Shown: positions 1 to 6,420 of the stretch, in pieces
How positions within the stretch are numbered: the stretch's first letter is position 1
Layout: every line of letters begins with the position of its first letter
Source of the DNA: Beroe ovata
Lineage: Eukaryota; Ctenophora; Nuda; Beroida; Beroidae
Direction: 5' to 3'
NCBI GenBank assembly: GCA_946803715.1
Contig: CAMPET010000526.1
Span: 7,431-19,863, forward strand
Length of the DNA stretch: 12,433 nt
Program-made: the position numbers and the translations under genes
The notes under the pieces: generated by a model
What the model was told of the DNA's origin: nothing
The model's input: the letters and a program-made list of their open reading frames with translations, nothing else
The model's database searches: none

Positions 1-482
1 AAATATTGCCCGTAATATCCTGAAAATTTCATCGAGATTGCTCAAAAAACGGCAGAAATATACGCATTTATGTAACACAAAATAGCGAAAAAACAAACAG
101 CAGCAGAGTTCCTATACACAGTAGTACACAGTGACACGCAACACCGTGTGTGTGTGTGTGTGTAAACAATAACGCTACATATGGAGCACACATTCAGATT
201 GATATACACACCCGCCTGAGTGTCGCCAGTTATTGATTGACCACACATTCGGTACATTATCAATTGCTACACGCATTTGGGTGATCAGCCTACATGAATT
301 TGAATGAATATTGTTTACACTTACACACACACACCACGGTGTTGTGTGTCACTGTGTACTACTGTGTATAGTAACTCTGCTGCTGTTTGTTTTTTCGCTA
401 TTTTGTGTTACATAAATGCGTATGTTTCTGCCGTTTTTTGAGCAATCTCGATGAAATTTTCAGGATATTACGGGCAATATTT
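1..482. repeat. Long inverted repeat (foldback / MITE-like core)
   Basis: Positions 1-171 are the near-exact reverse complement of 309-482, with 172-308 as a loop. I see only about three substitutions in the outer 145 bases, plus length differences in the TG/CA runs at 145-163 and 321-333. The left arm is matched right up to base 1, so the repeat probably continues outside the window. Single-stranded DNA or RNA from here could fold into a hairpin of about 170 bp. The short open frames inside show no protein-like composition and I treat them as chance. The high arm identity suggests a fairly young copy or ongoing arm conversion. Confidence 0.93.
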
Positions 483-685
483 AAGCTACATGACCCCGTT
501 GAGAGCTAACGTTTTTGAGGCTCAGAAACGGAAAATCCACATTTTTCGAGCTAGGGACTTGAAATTTTTTTTTGCAAAAACTTATTACCGATACCTACCA
601 CACCTCCAAATTTCATCCGGAAACTCCAAACAGAAGCTGAGATATGGACGTTTACTTTTGTCCACTTTTTTTTGACACACCCTGT
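483..685. mobile_element. Right flank and terminus of a probable non-autonomous DNA transposon
   Basis: This AT-rich segment follows the inverted repeat and ends in TTTTTTGACACACCCTGTA. Read on the minus strand it is TACAGGGTGTGTCAAAAAAA, resembling terminal repeats of TA-inserting Tc1/mariner-like elements in invertebrates. The final TA (684-685) could be the target duplication. The matching left terminus would lie outside the window. The superfamily is inferred from the look of the terminus only; no transposase is present. The open frame at 451-675 has no recognisable protein features and is rejected as a gene. Confidence 0.6.
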
Positions 686-1012
686 AGAATGCACCTGGGA
701 ATATTACCTGAGATAATCGAATCTCCCTCGAAATGGAGGGTAGGCCTAAGACTCAGATTAGCTGAGATAATTGCATTGACACTGGTTGATTAGTGATACT
801 GATTAGTGGAACACGGTTCATTGAATTTGTGATTACGATTTACGAACTACCATAGAATTAAGTGATTCTAAAATTTACAAATTATCGGAAAACTAGAGTT
901 TACTAATTACTCCTTTGATTGGAAACATGACGTCATTGCTTGTCATAATGTATCTTGTTTCGAACTTATTGTTCTCGCTGTTACGTTACTGATAATGATG
1001 TCGAGTCCGACA
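683..1012 (-). repeat. Candidate 3' LTR or unrelated flank
   Basis: On the minus strand this stretch begins TGTCGGACTC and ends TTCTACA, so it has TG...CA ends. It is preceded (at 1016-1034 on the plus strand) by a purine-rich run, GAAGAAGAGAAAG, of the kind that forms a polypurine tract. These features fit a 330-bp 3' LTR. Against this, I see no clear similarity to the candidate 5' LTR at 4324-4723, and a scaffold join at 1127 separates the two. The left boundary also overlaps the TA at the end of the neighbouring DNA transposon. No gene is visible here. This is a weak call. Confidence 0.25.
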
Positions 1013-1015
1013 TGT

Positions 1016-1299
1016 CTACTTTCTCTTCTTCGGACTTAGCTTGAATGAGAATAGTGATCTCTTTGCTGGTTTTGTGCGGAGATTGTATCGACTGTTCGTT
1101 CTCCTGGGACTCTCCGCCGCAGTGCTNTTGAATGAGAATAGCGATCTCTTTGCTGGTTTTGTGCGGAGATTGTTTCTACTGTTCATTCTCCTGGGACTCT
1201 CTGCCGCAGTGCCATTTCCATCTCATCCCTGATTGGAAGTTCCGGCCCGTCTCTGTTCCCGCTCTTCTCGCTCAATCTCCTGTAATGTGATCCTGGAAT
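1016..1299 (-). pseudogene. Pol C-terminal tail-like remnant, broken by a scaffold join
   Basis: After the RT similarity stops near 1300, a different minus-strand frame becomes protein-like: a Glu/Arg-rich stretch (EIEREEREQRRAGTS), a TGA, then a basic stretch ending in NLRTKPAKRSLFSF. The basic stretch is present twice, at 1128-1213 and 1041-1126, either side of the N at 1127. The left copy continues to LSPKKRK and a TAG at 1016-1018, just before a purine tract. Basic tails of the NLR-K/R-P type are common at the C-terminus of LTR-element polyproteins, so I infer the end of pol. RNase H and integrase that should precede it are absent. It could also be part of an unrelated gene. Confidence 0.4.
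1041..1213. repeat. 86-bp direct duplication flanking the single N at 1127
   Basis: Positions 1041-1126 and 1128-1213 are the same 86-base sequence with six substitutions (about 93% identity) and no indel, separated by one N. The second copy continues into the RT-containing contig and the first into the left flank. This is what overlapping contig ends joined with a one-base gap would look like, so the tandem arrangement is probably an artefact of two alleles or repeat copies. Confidence 0.9.
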
Positions 1300-2259
1300 C
1301 CATTCGAACTTTTTGTTCTTCTGTAGTAACTCATACAGTGGTGCGGCAATCGAAGCGTAGTTTCTTATGACCTGTCGATTGTAGTTCAGCATTCCAAGAA
1401 TTTTCTGTAATTGTTTTACAGTAGTTGGTGCTGGCAATTTTTTAATTGCTTCAACCTTTTCTTCATCCACTCGTACTCCATCCTTGCTGATTTTTCGTCC
1501 TAAAAAGGTAACTTCTTTACTGAAAAAGCGGCTTTTTGCGCCATTCAGTTTTAAATTACCCCAAGTTAGGCGGTCAAGGATGAATCTCAATTTTTCTAAA
1601 TGAGATTCTAGTGAATCAGACCATAAGAGTAGATCATCGATGTATAGGATTAGGGAATCGAATGGTACTCTTGAGAATAGCTGAGAAATAGCTCTGCTGA
1701 ATTGTGCTGAAGATGAAGTTTGACCCATTTGCAATCGCTTTTGCATGTACCTGTTACCTTTGTAGGTAAATGCGGTCAGTGGTTGACTCTCCTCGTCCAG
1801 TCCGATCTGTGTGAAACCTGATTGGAAGTCCATTGTTGACAACCATTCACAGTTCGACATCCTGTCCAGGATATTGTTTATCCGTGGAAGTTCGTAGAAG
1901 TCCTGCAAACATTGTGAGTTAAGTCCACGAGCATCTTGAATGAAACGATATTTTATTTCGCCATTCTCTCCCAACTTCGGCTTCTTGATGATCATCACAG
2001 GTGTGTTCCATAAACTGTACGGACATCTCTCGATGATGTCTGCTGAGAGCATTCTGTCGATCTCTTCGTCCATATGGGCTTCCAATTTGTATGGAATGGG
2101 CCTTGATGGTATCCACTTGGCCACCCAATCTCTTTTTAGATTGATTGTGGCTTTGTAGAATGATGCTTTTCCAAGATCGAATCGGTCCCTGGAGAAACAG
2201 TGACTGTATTCGGAGACAAGACTTTTTAGCCTATCCTTGAATTCGTCAGGAATCTCCAT
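1183..2259 (-). CDS. pol: Ty3/gypsy-type reverse transcriptase, 3'-truncated
   Basis: This copies retroelement RNA into DNA. Residues 1-320 read as a Ty3/gypsy-type RT: an entry segment with DLG near residue 28-30, the first catalytic Asp in MDFQSGF (Asp144), the fingers/palm stretch QMGQTSSSAQF (177-187), the active-site YIDD box (206-209), FLG (252-254), and a connection region resembling the usual LG-NY-R motif (288-295) followed by IAAPL. The homology ends at KKFEW (residue 320, about 1300). The last 38 residues are out-of-frame translation of unrelated sequence, so RNase H and integrase are missing. The frame is open upstream of the Met through QQLKIDQ, showing that this Met is not the true start and RT was part of a longer Pol. 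The protease just upstream is one frame off. It is probably a defective copy. Confidence 0.93.
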   Translation of the reverse strand: MEIPDEFKDRLKSLVSEYSHCFSRDRFDLGKASFYKATINLKRDWVAKWIPSRPIPYKLEAHMDEEIDRMLSADIIERCPYSLWNTPVMIIKKPKLGENGEIKYRFIQDARGLNSQCLQDFYELPRINNILDRMSNCEWLSTMDFQSGFTQIGLDEESQPLTAFTYKGNRYMQKRLQMGQTSSSAQFSRAISQLFSRVPFDSLILYIDDLLLWSDSLESHLEKLRFILDRLTWGNLKLNGAKSRFFSKEVTFLGRKISKDGVRVDEEKVEAIKKLPAPTTVKQLQKILGMLNYNRQVIRNYASIAAPLYELLQKNKKFEWIPGSHYRRLSEKSGNRDGPELPIRDEMEMALRQRVPGE

Positions 2260-2270
2260 CTGATCGATCT

Positions 2271-2885
2271 TTAGTTGCTGTATGATCTTGATCCTGTGAT
2301 GTACAGTCCCAGCTTCGATGCTAGCTTGTTGGAGGGTGTGACAATTCCTTCATAATGGGCATTACCAAATTTTTTTGGTAATTGGCCAATAATGAATCCG
2401 GCTGAATTGGGCGGAATTGTGACTCTCTTCTCACATCTGATCTTCGTTATTCTCGATATTCTTTCCGGTTTGGAGAATAACTCATGCTCGCTATTATTCA
2501 GAATGAATTTTTTCCTTCCGAAGTTGATGGTTGCGTTTATCTTCCTGAGAAAATCCACTCTGATGAGGAATTCATTGTCTAGCTTGTCACATACAATGAA
2601 TGTATGCTGAGTCGTTGTTCGACCAATTGTGATGCTCATTGTGATTTCACCTCTATTTGGAACCAATTTCTTGTCCAATCCGGTGATGAGTGTGTCGGTT
2701 CTCGACACTCTGCTTATTGCATTTGCTTGGTCGACAAATCGAGTATTCACGAGACTTATGCTCGCCCCTGTGTCGATAAAAAGATTGACAGGAATTGTTT
2801 CACATGTCGCTCTTACCAGTACATCTGAATTTTTTGGTTGCAGCATGTTAATAGAATGCGAATTTTTATTCGTCATTGTACTCAT
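2271..2885 (-). CDS. pol: Retroelement aspartic protease
   Basis: This is a 204-residue open frame with the retropepsin active site FIDTGASISL (DTGAS at residues 38-42) and a later EFLIRVDFLRK, matching the family's usual EFLIG-DFL segment. The Arg replaces the glycine most often found there. The enzyme would mature the Gag and Pol proteins. The C-terminal third (PPNSAGFIIGQLPKK onward) is the usual protease-RT linker. The frame starts 14 bases after the gag stop, in a different frame, and stops (TAA) 12 bases before the RT methionine. RT is open across that stop in a neighbouring frame. Either ribosomal frameshifting or a one-base mutation separates PR from RT; decay is the simpler reading. 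The first Met is convenient rather than proven. Confidence 0.9.
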   Translation of the reverse strand: MSTMTNKNSHSINMLQPKNSDVLVRATCETIPVNLFIDTGASISLVNTRFVDQANAISRVSRTDTLITGLDKKLVPNRGEITMSITIGRTTTQHTFIVCDKLDNEFLIRVDFLRKINATINFGRKKFILNNSEHELFSKPERISRITKIRCEKRVTIPPNSAGFIIGQLPKKFGNAHYEGIVTPSNKLASKLGLYITGSRSYSN

Positions 2886-2899
2886 ATTACAACCATTAA

Positions 2900-4168
2900 T
2901 TAGTTTAAATACCCGTTATTCGGATTTACTTGGTTTGGCATACTAACAGCGGCATTGTTGCCAGTGTTCTGTGGTTGCCAATTGAATTGACTGGATGCGT
3001 AGCAGAAGCGTCTGATATGCCCCTGTACTCCGCAGTTCCAACAAACTTTGTTGCTCGAGGCATTTTGCCAAGAATTGTTGAACCTGACTCTCGGTCTTCT
3101 GTTGTTCTGAGGGTTGTTATTCCTCCCTCTCTGCCAACGACTGGGTGAACTGCGTCTTGTCGACCAGTTCAGATTCCTGTTCTGTGATCTAGACCTGTAG
3201 GACTGGTTGTTCTGCCAACCTCGATCTCGGTCTTGCGACCGTTCTCGGCCAGTTGACCAGCCTCGATCTTGTGATCTGGATCTGGTAGGACTACTCGGTC
3301 TTGAATCTCTGTCTGAATCGTCATGGAATTTTTTCCAGTCACGATCAGATTTGTCGCTGTGGTTGTTCACAGTGCTCGACTGAAGTACCGCACTGCTCTT
3401 CTGCCTCATTATTGAGTGAAGGACTGGTGGGTCAGCCGTTTTCTCGATTTTCTCGAATCTCATGGCGAGTTTTATCGCCTCATTGAATGTCGAGACATTG
3501 TGTTCACTCAGTTTTCTCTGAATGTACTTGCTTTTTAGCCCGTTGATGAATGCTAGGAGGCATTCAATGTCTCTTGCTTCTTCCTTGTCTTCGAAAGCAA
3601 TACTGCCCATTTCGCGCAGTCTGCAGGAGAATTCCATAACGTCCTCATCAACTTTTTGCTGAATGTGACGTAACTCATTCTTGAGTGGCATGCTCTCCTC
3701 TCCGTATATGACGTCTCGATATATGGCACAGAACTCATTGCAGTTTCTCTTTTGAGCAGCAGTGAGTGATACTGGCTTTAGTAGCGAGTATGTTGTGTCA
3801 TCTACGTGTTGTAGGAAGTACCAGTGGAGATTGTCATCGGACAGCTTTGTTAGCGTCACGAATTCACAAAATCTTTCACAGAAACGTGCGAAGTTCTCGC
3901 CCTTTTGGAACGTTTTCAACTTCGTCATTCTGATTCTAGGATGAGATTTACCTTGGTTGTTGTTAGGTTCCTCTTCCGAGCTTGAGTCTTCCAACTTCAC
4001 AGCGTTGCTATCCAAAATGGCGAATGATGCCAGCTCAGGATAGATTCCTAGGAGATCCTTCTGAATTCTTTCGTTGATTTCCCCAAGGTTATCATCGATT
4101 GCGATCGTCTGTAGGAATTCTAGGGCCTCTTTCCCTCGTGCAGCAATCTCTTTCTTTGTAGGGTCCAT
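2900..4168 (-). CDS. gag: Gag polyprotein (capsid and CCHC nucleocapsid)
   Basis: This 422-residue protein forms the particle that packages the element's RNA. Residues 1-75 are an acidic N-terminal region ending in SSSEEEP. Residues about 78-250 look like a capsid domain of the retrotransposon-gag type (aromatic and Leu-rich, with HIQQKVDEDVMEFSCRLREM). Residues about 265-370 form a long Arg/Ser/Asp/Trp/Asn-rich basic segment, including repeated SRSQ-R motifs. One CCHC zinc knuckle lies at 376-389 (CWNCGVQGHIRRFC). The ATG has a strong context (A at -3, G at +4) and lies just downstream of the presumed primer-binding region. The frame is intact over its whole length, unlike pol, suggesting recent insertion. 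The first ten codons are repeated beyond the N at 4259. Confidence 0.94.
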   Translation of the reverse strand: MDPTKKEIAARGKEALEFLQTIAIDDNLGEINERIQKDLLGIYPELASFAILDSNAVKLEDSSSEEEPNNNQGKSHPRIRMTKLKTFQKGENFARFCERFCEFVTLTKLSDDNLHWYFLQHVDDTTYSLLKPVSLTAAQKRNCNEFCAIYRDVIYGEESMPLKNELRHIQQKVDEDVMEFSCRLREMGSIAFEDKEEARDIECLLAFINGLKSKYIQRKLSEHNVSTFNEAIKLAMRFEKIEKTADPPVLHSIMRQKSSAVLQSSTVNNHSDKSDRDWKKFHDDSDRDSRPSSPTRSRSQDRGWSTGRERSQDRDRGWQNNQSYRSRSQNRNLNWSTRRSSPSRWQRGRNNNPQNNRRPRVRFNNSWQNASSNKVCWNCGVQGHIRRFCYASSQFNWQPQNTGNNAAVSMPNQVNPNNGYLN

Positions 4169-4375
4169 CTTTTTTCAAGGTCACCACTTGTTGTGGCTCG
4201 CCTTCGGGGTCGCCAACTGTTGTAGGTTCACTTCAGGTGTACAAAGCCAGACACAGCGNTTTTCCTCGTGCAGCAATCTCTTTCTTCGAAGGGTCCATCT
4301 TTTTTCAAGGTCACCACTTGTTGTATGTCCACTTCAGGTATTTGCCAATTCCGGTATACAAAGCCAGACACAGCG
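4130..4375. repeat. Duplicated gag-start / leader segment across the N at 4259
   Basis: Positions 4130-4258 and 4260-4375 are two versions of the same segment: the first gag codons, the leader and the end of the 5' LTR. They differ by a few substitutions and two indels. The left copy carries an extra 29 bases containing TTGGCGACCCC; the right copy carries an extra 16 bases (within TTTGCCAATTCCGG). One N separates them, as at 1127, so these are probably unmerged ends of two contigs representing alleles or two element copies, not a biological tandem. Confidence 0.9.
4169..4215 (-). promoter_or_regulatory. Candidate tRNA primer-binding region of the retroelement
   Basis: On the minus strand the presumed LTR end (...CCTACA) is followed by ACAGTTGGCGACCCCGAAGG, then CCACAACAAGTGGTGACC, then the gag ATG. 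TGGCGACCC resembles the tRNA 3'-end-complementary primer sites of Ty3/gypsy elements, which begin TGG next to the LTR. TGGTGACC is a second, diverged copy of the same core. The version right of the N keeps only the second copy. Which one primes reverse transcription cannot be told here. Confidence 0.55.
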
Positions 4376-4723
4376 ATTTGTGTAACTTTTGAATATAGGT
4401 GGGATATTTACAAGGTGATGGTCAAAAACGGGGGATTACACGATGTAGGCTATTTCTAAAACTTGAAAAACTAAACACTTCTACAATTAGTCCTTCATTT
4501 TATAATCCTCGAGTCCGTTTCCCCTTGACGTCACCCATGATGAGATCACCTCGTTCACAATCTTCTCGTTGCGTTTCAACTCTCTTATCAGTTATCAGCT
4601 GTCTCCAGTCTAGTCGACTCGTCTCTCCTTTTCCCGTGATGCGTTTATTCCTGACCGGTTGAGATAAGCAGATGTTCCCACCGATTCTTGTGACCTGTAG
4701 ATGACACTGCTTGCTGTTAAACA
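4324..4723 (-). repeat. Candidate 5' LTR of the gag-protease-RT element
   Basis: On the minus strand this 400-base stretch begins TGTTTAACAGC and ends GGACATACA, next to the primer-site and gag leader. A TATA-like box, TATAAAA, is at 4498-4504 on the minus strand, placed so transcription would run toward gag. The right-hand boundary rests only on the TG dinucleotide and is approximate. I could not find a matching second LTR in the window. Open frames here on both strands (4399-4724) have no protein-like features and are rejected. Confidence 0.45.
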
Positions 4724-4778
4724 TTGAACTCGATTATCCCTGATGGATGTGAGAAAGTTAGATGTTCGTTGACTCAAT

Positions 4779-4908
4779 TATGTCATCAATTTTGTGCATT
4801 TTTGCACTTGGAGTTTATACTCCCACTGATGCAAGTTGAGGTTACATCATCGGTTTTGTGCTTTTTGCACTCGAAGTTTATACTTCCAATTACACTGATT
4901 GAGGTTAC
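4779..4908. repeat. Two-copy 63-66-bp tandem repeat
   Basis: Two adjacent diverged units start near 4779 (TGTCATCAATTTTGTGCA) and 4844 (ACATCATCGGTTTTGTGC). Both continue with TTTTTGCACT, a GAGTTTATACT / AAGTTTATACT core and end in GATTGAGGTTAC or the like. One minus-strand frame across both units stays open and reads as a 21-residue repeat, but this could be chance. The second unit overlaps the 3' end of the open frame at 4847-5554. Confidence 0.8.
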
Positions 4909-5554
4909 AACACAGTAAAGCACTTTTTGCTTCAAACTTGTAAACCTTCTTAAATGTTCCCTCAGCTTCAATTTTGTTTTCAAAAATCATTTCAGTGATG
5001 TTAATGAAGCCAATTCTCCGCCATGCAGAGGGTTGAGATACTTTGAACTGACTTAGGAGAAGGACGTTTGGTTCAAGCTCATGTTTGTCTACCCCTATCT
5101 GAATCACTTCTCCAGGTTCAATTGGCAGGGTCATTGTTAAATTTGGTAAACCAGATGTTGCAGAAATTGTTCTAGGTGGTAGATCTGATATTGTTGGAAG
5201 CTCAGATCGGGTAGACAAAGTTGATCTAAGTGGTAAAAGAGATGTTGTTGGCAGAAAAGATCGAGTTGTGGAAGATTGTTTAGGTGGTAAAACTGTTGTA
5301 GAGCAACCAGATCGAGTTGTGGAGGTTGATCTAGGTGAAAAAACTTTTTCTACTGCTGATAATGAGTCATAAGCAGTAGAAAAAGAACGGTGGATTGTGT
5401 AAACAGATGGCGCTTTTCCCACGCTGGAAGGACTCACTAACTCAATGTACCCGTGCAAAGCACGTATCCCATCATGAGGATTGTTGAGTGTTGTGGTTTT
5501 TGATTTGAGTGCTAAGTGTTTTGACTTTTGCGTGACTTTATTTATCAGTGGCAA
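4847..5554 (-). CDS. Hypothetical protein or exon with Ser/Thr/Pro-rich repeats
   Basis: I do not recognise this 235-codon open stretch. It begins after a stop with a TTG codon and has no ATG until within its last 100 residues, so it is likely an internal or terminal exon with an unseen upstream start. After about 70 residues of ordinary composition come four 17-18-residue repeats (about residues 73-143) of the type LPPRSTSTTRS. A mixed region with EPGEVIQIGVDKHELEPNVL follows, then a basic, Cys-containing end (LLCCNLNQCNWKYK). The Ser/Thr/Pro repeats suggest a flexible linker or a mucin-like segment; no signal peptide or membrane segment is evident. It lies just right of the candidate LTR on the same strand, but nothing ties it to the element. 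Repeat units whose lengths are multiples of three support coding. Confidence 0.4.
   Translation of the reverse strand: MPLINKVTQKSKHLALKSKTTTLNNPHDGIRALHGYIELVSPSSVGKAPSVYTIHRSFSTAYDSLSAVEKVFSPRSTSTTRSGCSTTVLPPKQSSTTRSFLPTTSLLPLRSTLSTRSELPTISDLPPRTISATSGLPNLTMTLPIEPGEVIQIGVDKHELEPNVLLLSQFKVSQPSAWRRIGFINITEMIFENKIEAEGTFKKVYKFEAKSALLCCNLNQCNWKYKLRVQKAQNR
5125..5337 (-). repeat. Four-copy 54-bp tandem repeat, frame-preserving
   Basis: On the minus strand units start at 5337, 5286, 5232 and 5178, each opening with CACCTAG or a close variant. Lengths are 51, 54, 54 and about 54 bases, all multiples of three. The shared core is CAAC-TCCACAACTCGATCT and variants. In the host frame the units encode Ser/Thr/Pro-rich 17-18-mers with STTRS or TLSTRS cores. 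Confidence 0.85.
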
Positions 5555-5636
5555 TCAGGCTACTGTGCACCAAGAACACATGCCTGAATAGGCATCTCTC
5601 TGTGTTTGCAGCTTTTATAATTCTAATTGTAAATAA

Positions 5637-5642
5637 TTTATT
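5637..5642 (-). terminator. Poly(A) signal AATAAA
   Basis: The canonical hexamer AATAAA is read on the minus strand here, about 60 bases downstream of the end of the extended frame that follows 5811-6059. It would suit the 3' end of a minus-strand transcript. In AT-rich sequence the hexamer is also frequent by chance. Confidence 0.35.
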
Positions 5643-5810
5643 TCGGCACATTGCCAGCCCCACCGTGGGTTATCAACAAACATTGTGGTGATACACATAA
5701 ATGAGTTGCTTACACATCTTCAGCTCTGCATCAGTTGTAACGTCAGGACTCTTAAGAGTTTTCTTAACTGTAAATGGACCCTGAAATTTAAATTTCACTC
5801 TGATCTGAGC

Positions 5811-6059
5811 TCATAAGAGATTTAGAAGGTTTTCTTCAATCATGATGAACTCTCTGTTTCCAAAAGCTACGAAATCCTTCCCCTTTTTTCTACAAGCAGA
5901 AACTTCATAGACAATCTTTGGCGGTTTGTCTTTCGGCTTAAGATATCCTTTCAATTTATTTTTACGCTCATCACGAACCTTATTCAGGTATTCTTCTACT
6001 GAAATCGGACTGTTCCTCTTATCCATTGAACCTATGTTCAGAAATGTTTTATGTAACAT
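5811..6059 (-). CDS. Hypothetical small protein or exon
   Basis: This 82-codon open frame is of unknown function. A second ATG (codon 12, MDKRNSPISVEEYL) follows TTCTGAACATAG, which looks like a splice acceptor, so the first residues may not be coding. The product is lysine-rich and charged (DERKNKLKGYLKPKDKPPK) with KGKDFVAFGNREFIMIEENLL near the end, and has no signal peptide or membrane segment. After the TGA at 5811-5813 the same frame continues open for about 45 codons to a TGA near 5700, with plausible protein sequence (FQGPFTVKKTLKSPDVTTDA). This suggests a nonsense mutation or a skipped segment in a longer gene. An AATAAA follows at 5637-5642. I know of no family it matches. Confidence 0.4.
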   Translation of the reverse strand: MLHKTFLNIGSMDKRNSPISVEEYLNKVRDERKNKLKGYLKPKDKPPKIVYEVSACRKKGKDFVAFGNREFIMIEENLLNLL

Positions 6060-6079
6060 GATTCATTAATACATGTAGA

Positions 6080-6107
6080 ACATCACAATATGTAATGATT
6101 GTGATGT
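6080..6107. repeat. Perfect 10-bp stem, 8-base loop
   Basis: ACATCACAAT at 6080-6089 pairs perfectly with ATTGTGATGT at 6098-6107 across an 8-base AT-rich loop. It sits just upstream (minus strand) of the small open frame ending at 6059. No T-tract or other feature gives it a role. Confidence 0.7.
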
Positions 6108-6119
6108 CCTGTGATAAAA

Positions 6120-6420
6120 AACGTATTTACCACGAAGTTGAACCAATGATTTTATGAAGGAGCACTTGGTCACAATTCGGCCATTCTTTCGAATAAGCAC
6201 AAAAAATGGTGCTTGCCCGGTTGTCAGACTTTCGTTGATTGGGTCAGTTTGCGTAGTGTATTGTTATTGAAAATAACATCCTACTTTACCAGGAGTCAAA
6301 AACAAATAATGCAAAGGAGAAGCAACAACTGTCAACTCAAGAGAAATTTGACTGCCGCTCGAATCAGAACCTACTTGCATTCATTCCATCAACGAAAATC
6401 AACGAAAACTAAAACGTTAT
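6120..6420. other. Intergenic stretch without a supported gene
   Basis: A plus-strand open frame of 76 codons at 6213-6443 and a short minus-strand frame facing it are present. Neither shows a motif, repeat or splice context that supports coding. A small direct repeat, ATCAACGAAA twice in tandem, is at about 6387-6407. Confidence 0.5.

Noticed and set aside
42-263. Minus-strand open frame in the inverted repeat
   Set aside because: It consists of transposon arm and TG-run sequence with no protein-like features, and the mirrored arm explains it.
1183-1299. Last 38 residues of the RT open frame as part of RNase H
   Set aside because: They show no RNase H motif, and another frame over the same bases looks more protein-like.
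2392-2946. Plus-strand frames opposite the protease
   Set aside because: They are shadows of the minus-strand protease frame.
5811-5813. Selenocysteine at the TGA
   Set aside because: No SECIS-like element was recognised downstream and no selenoprotein family was recognised; nonsense mutation or splicing is simpler.
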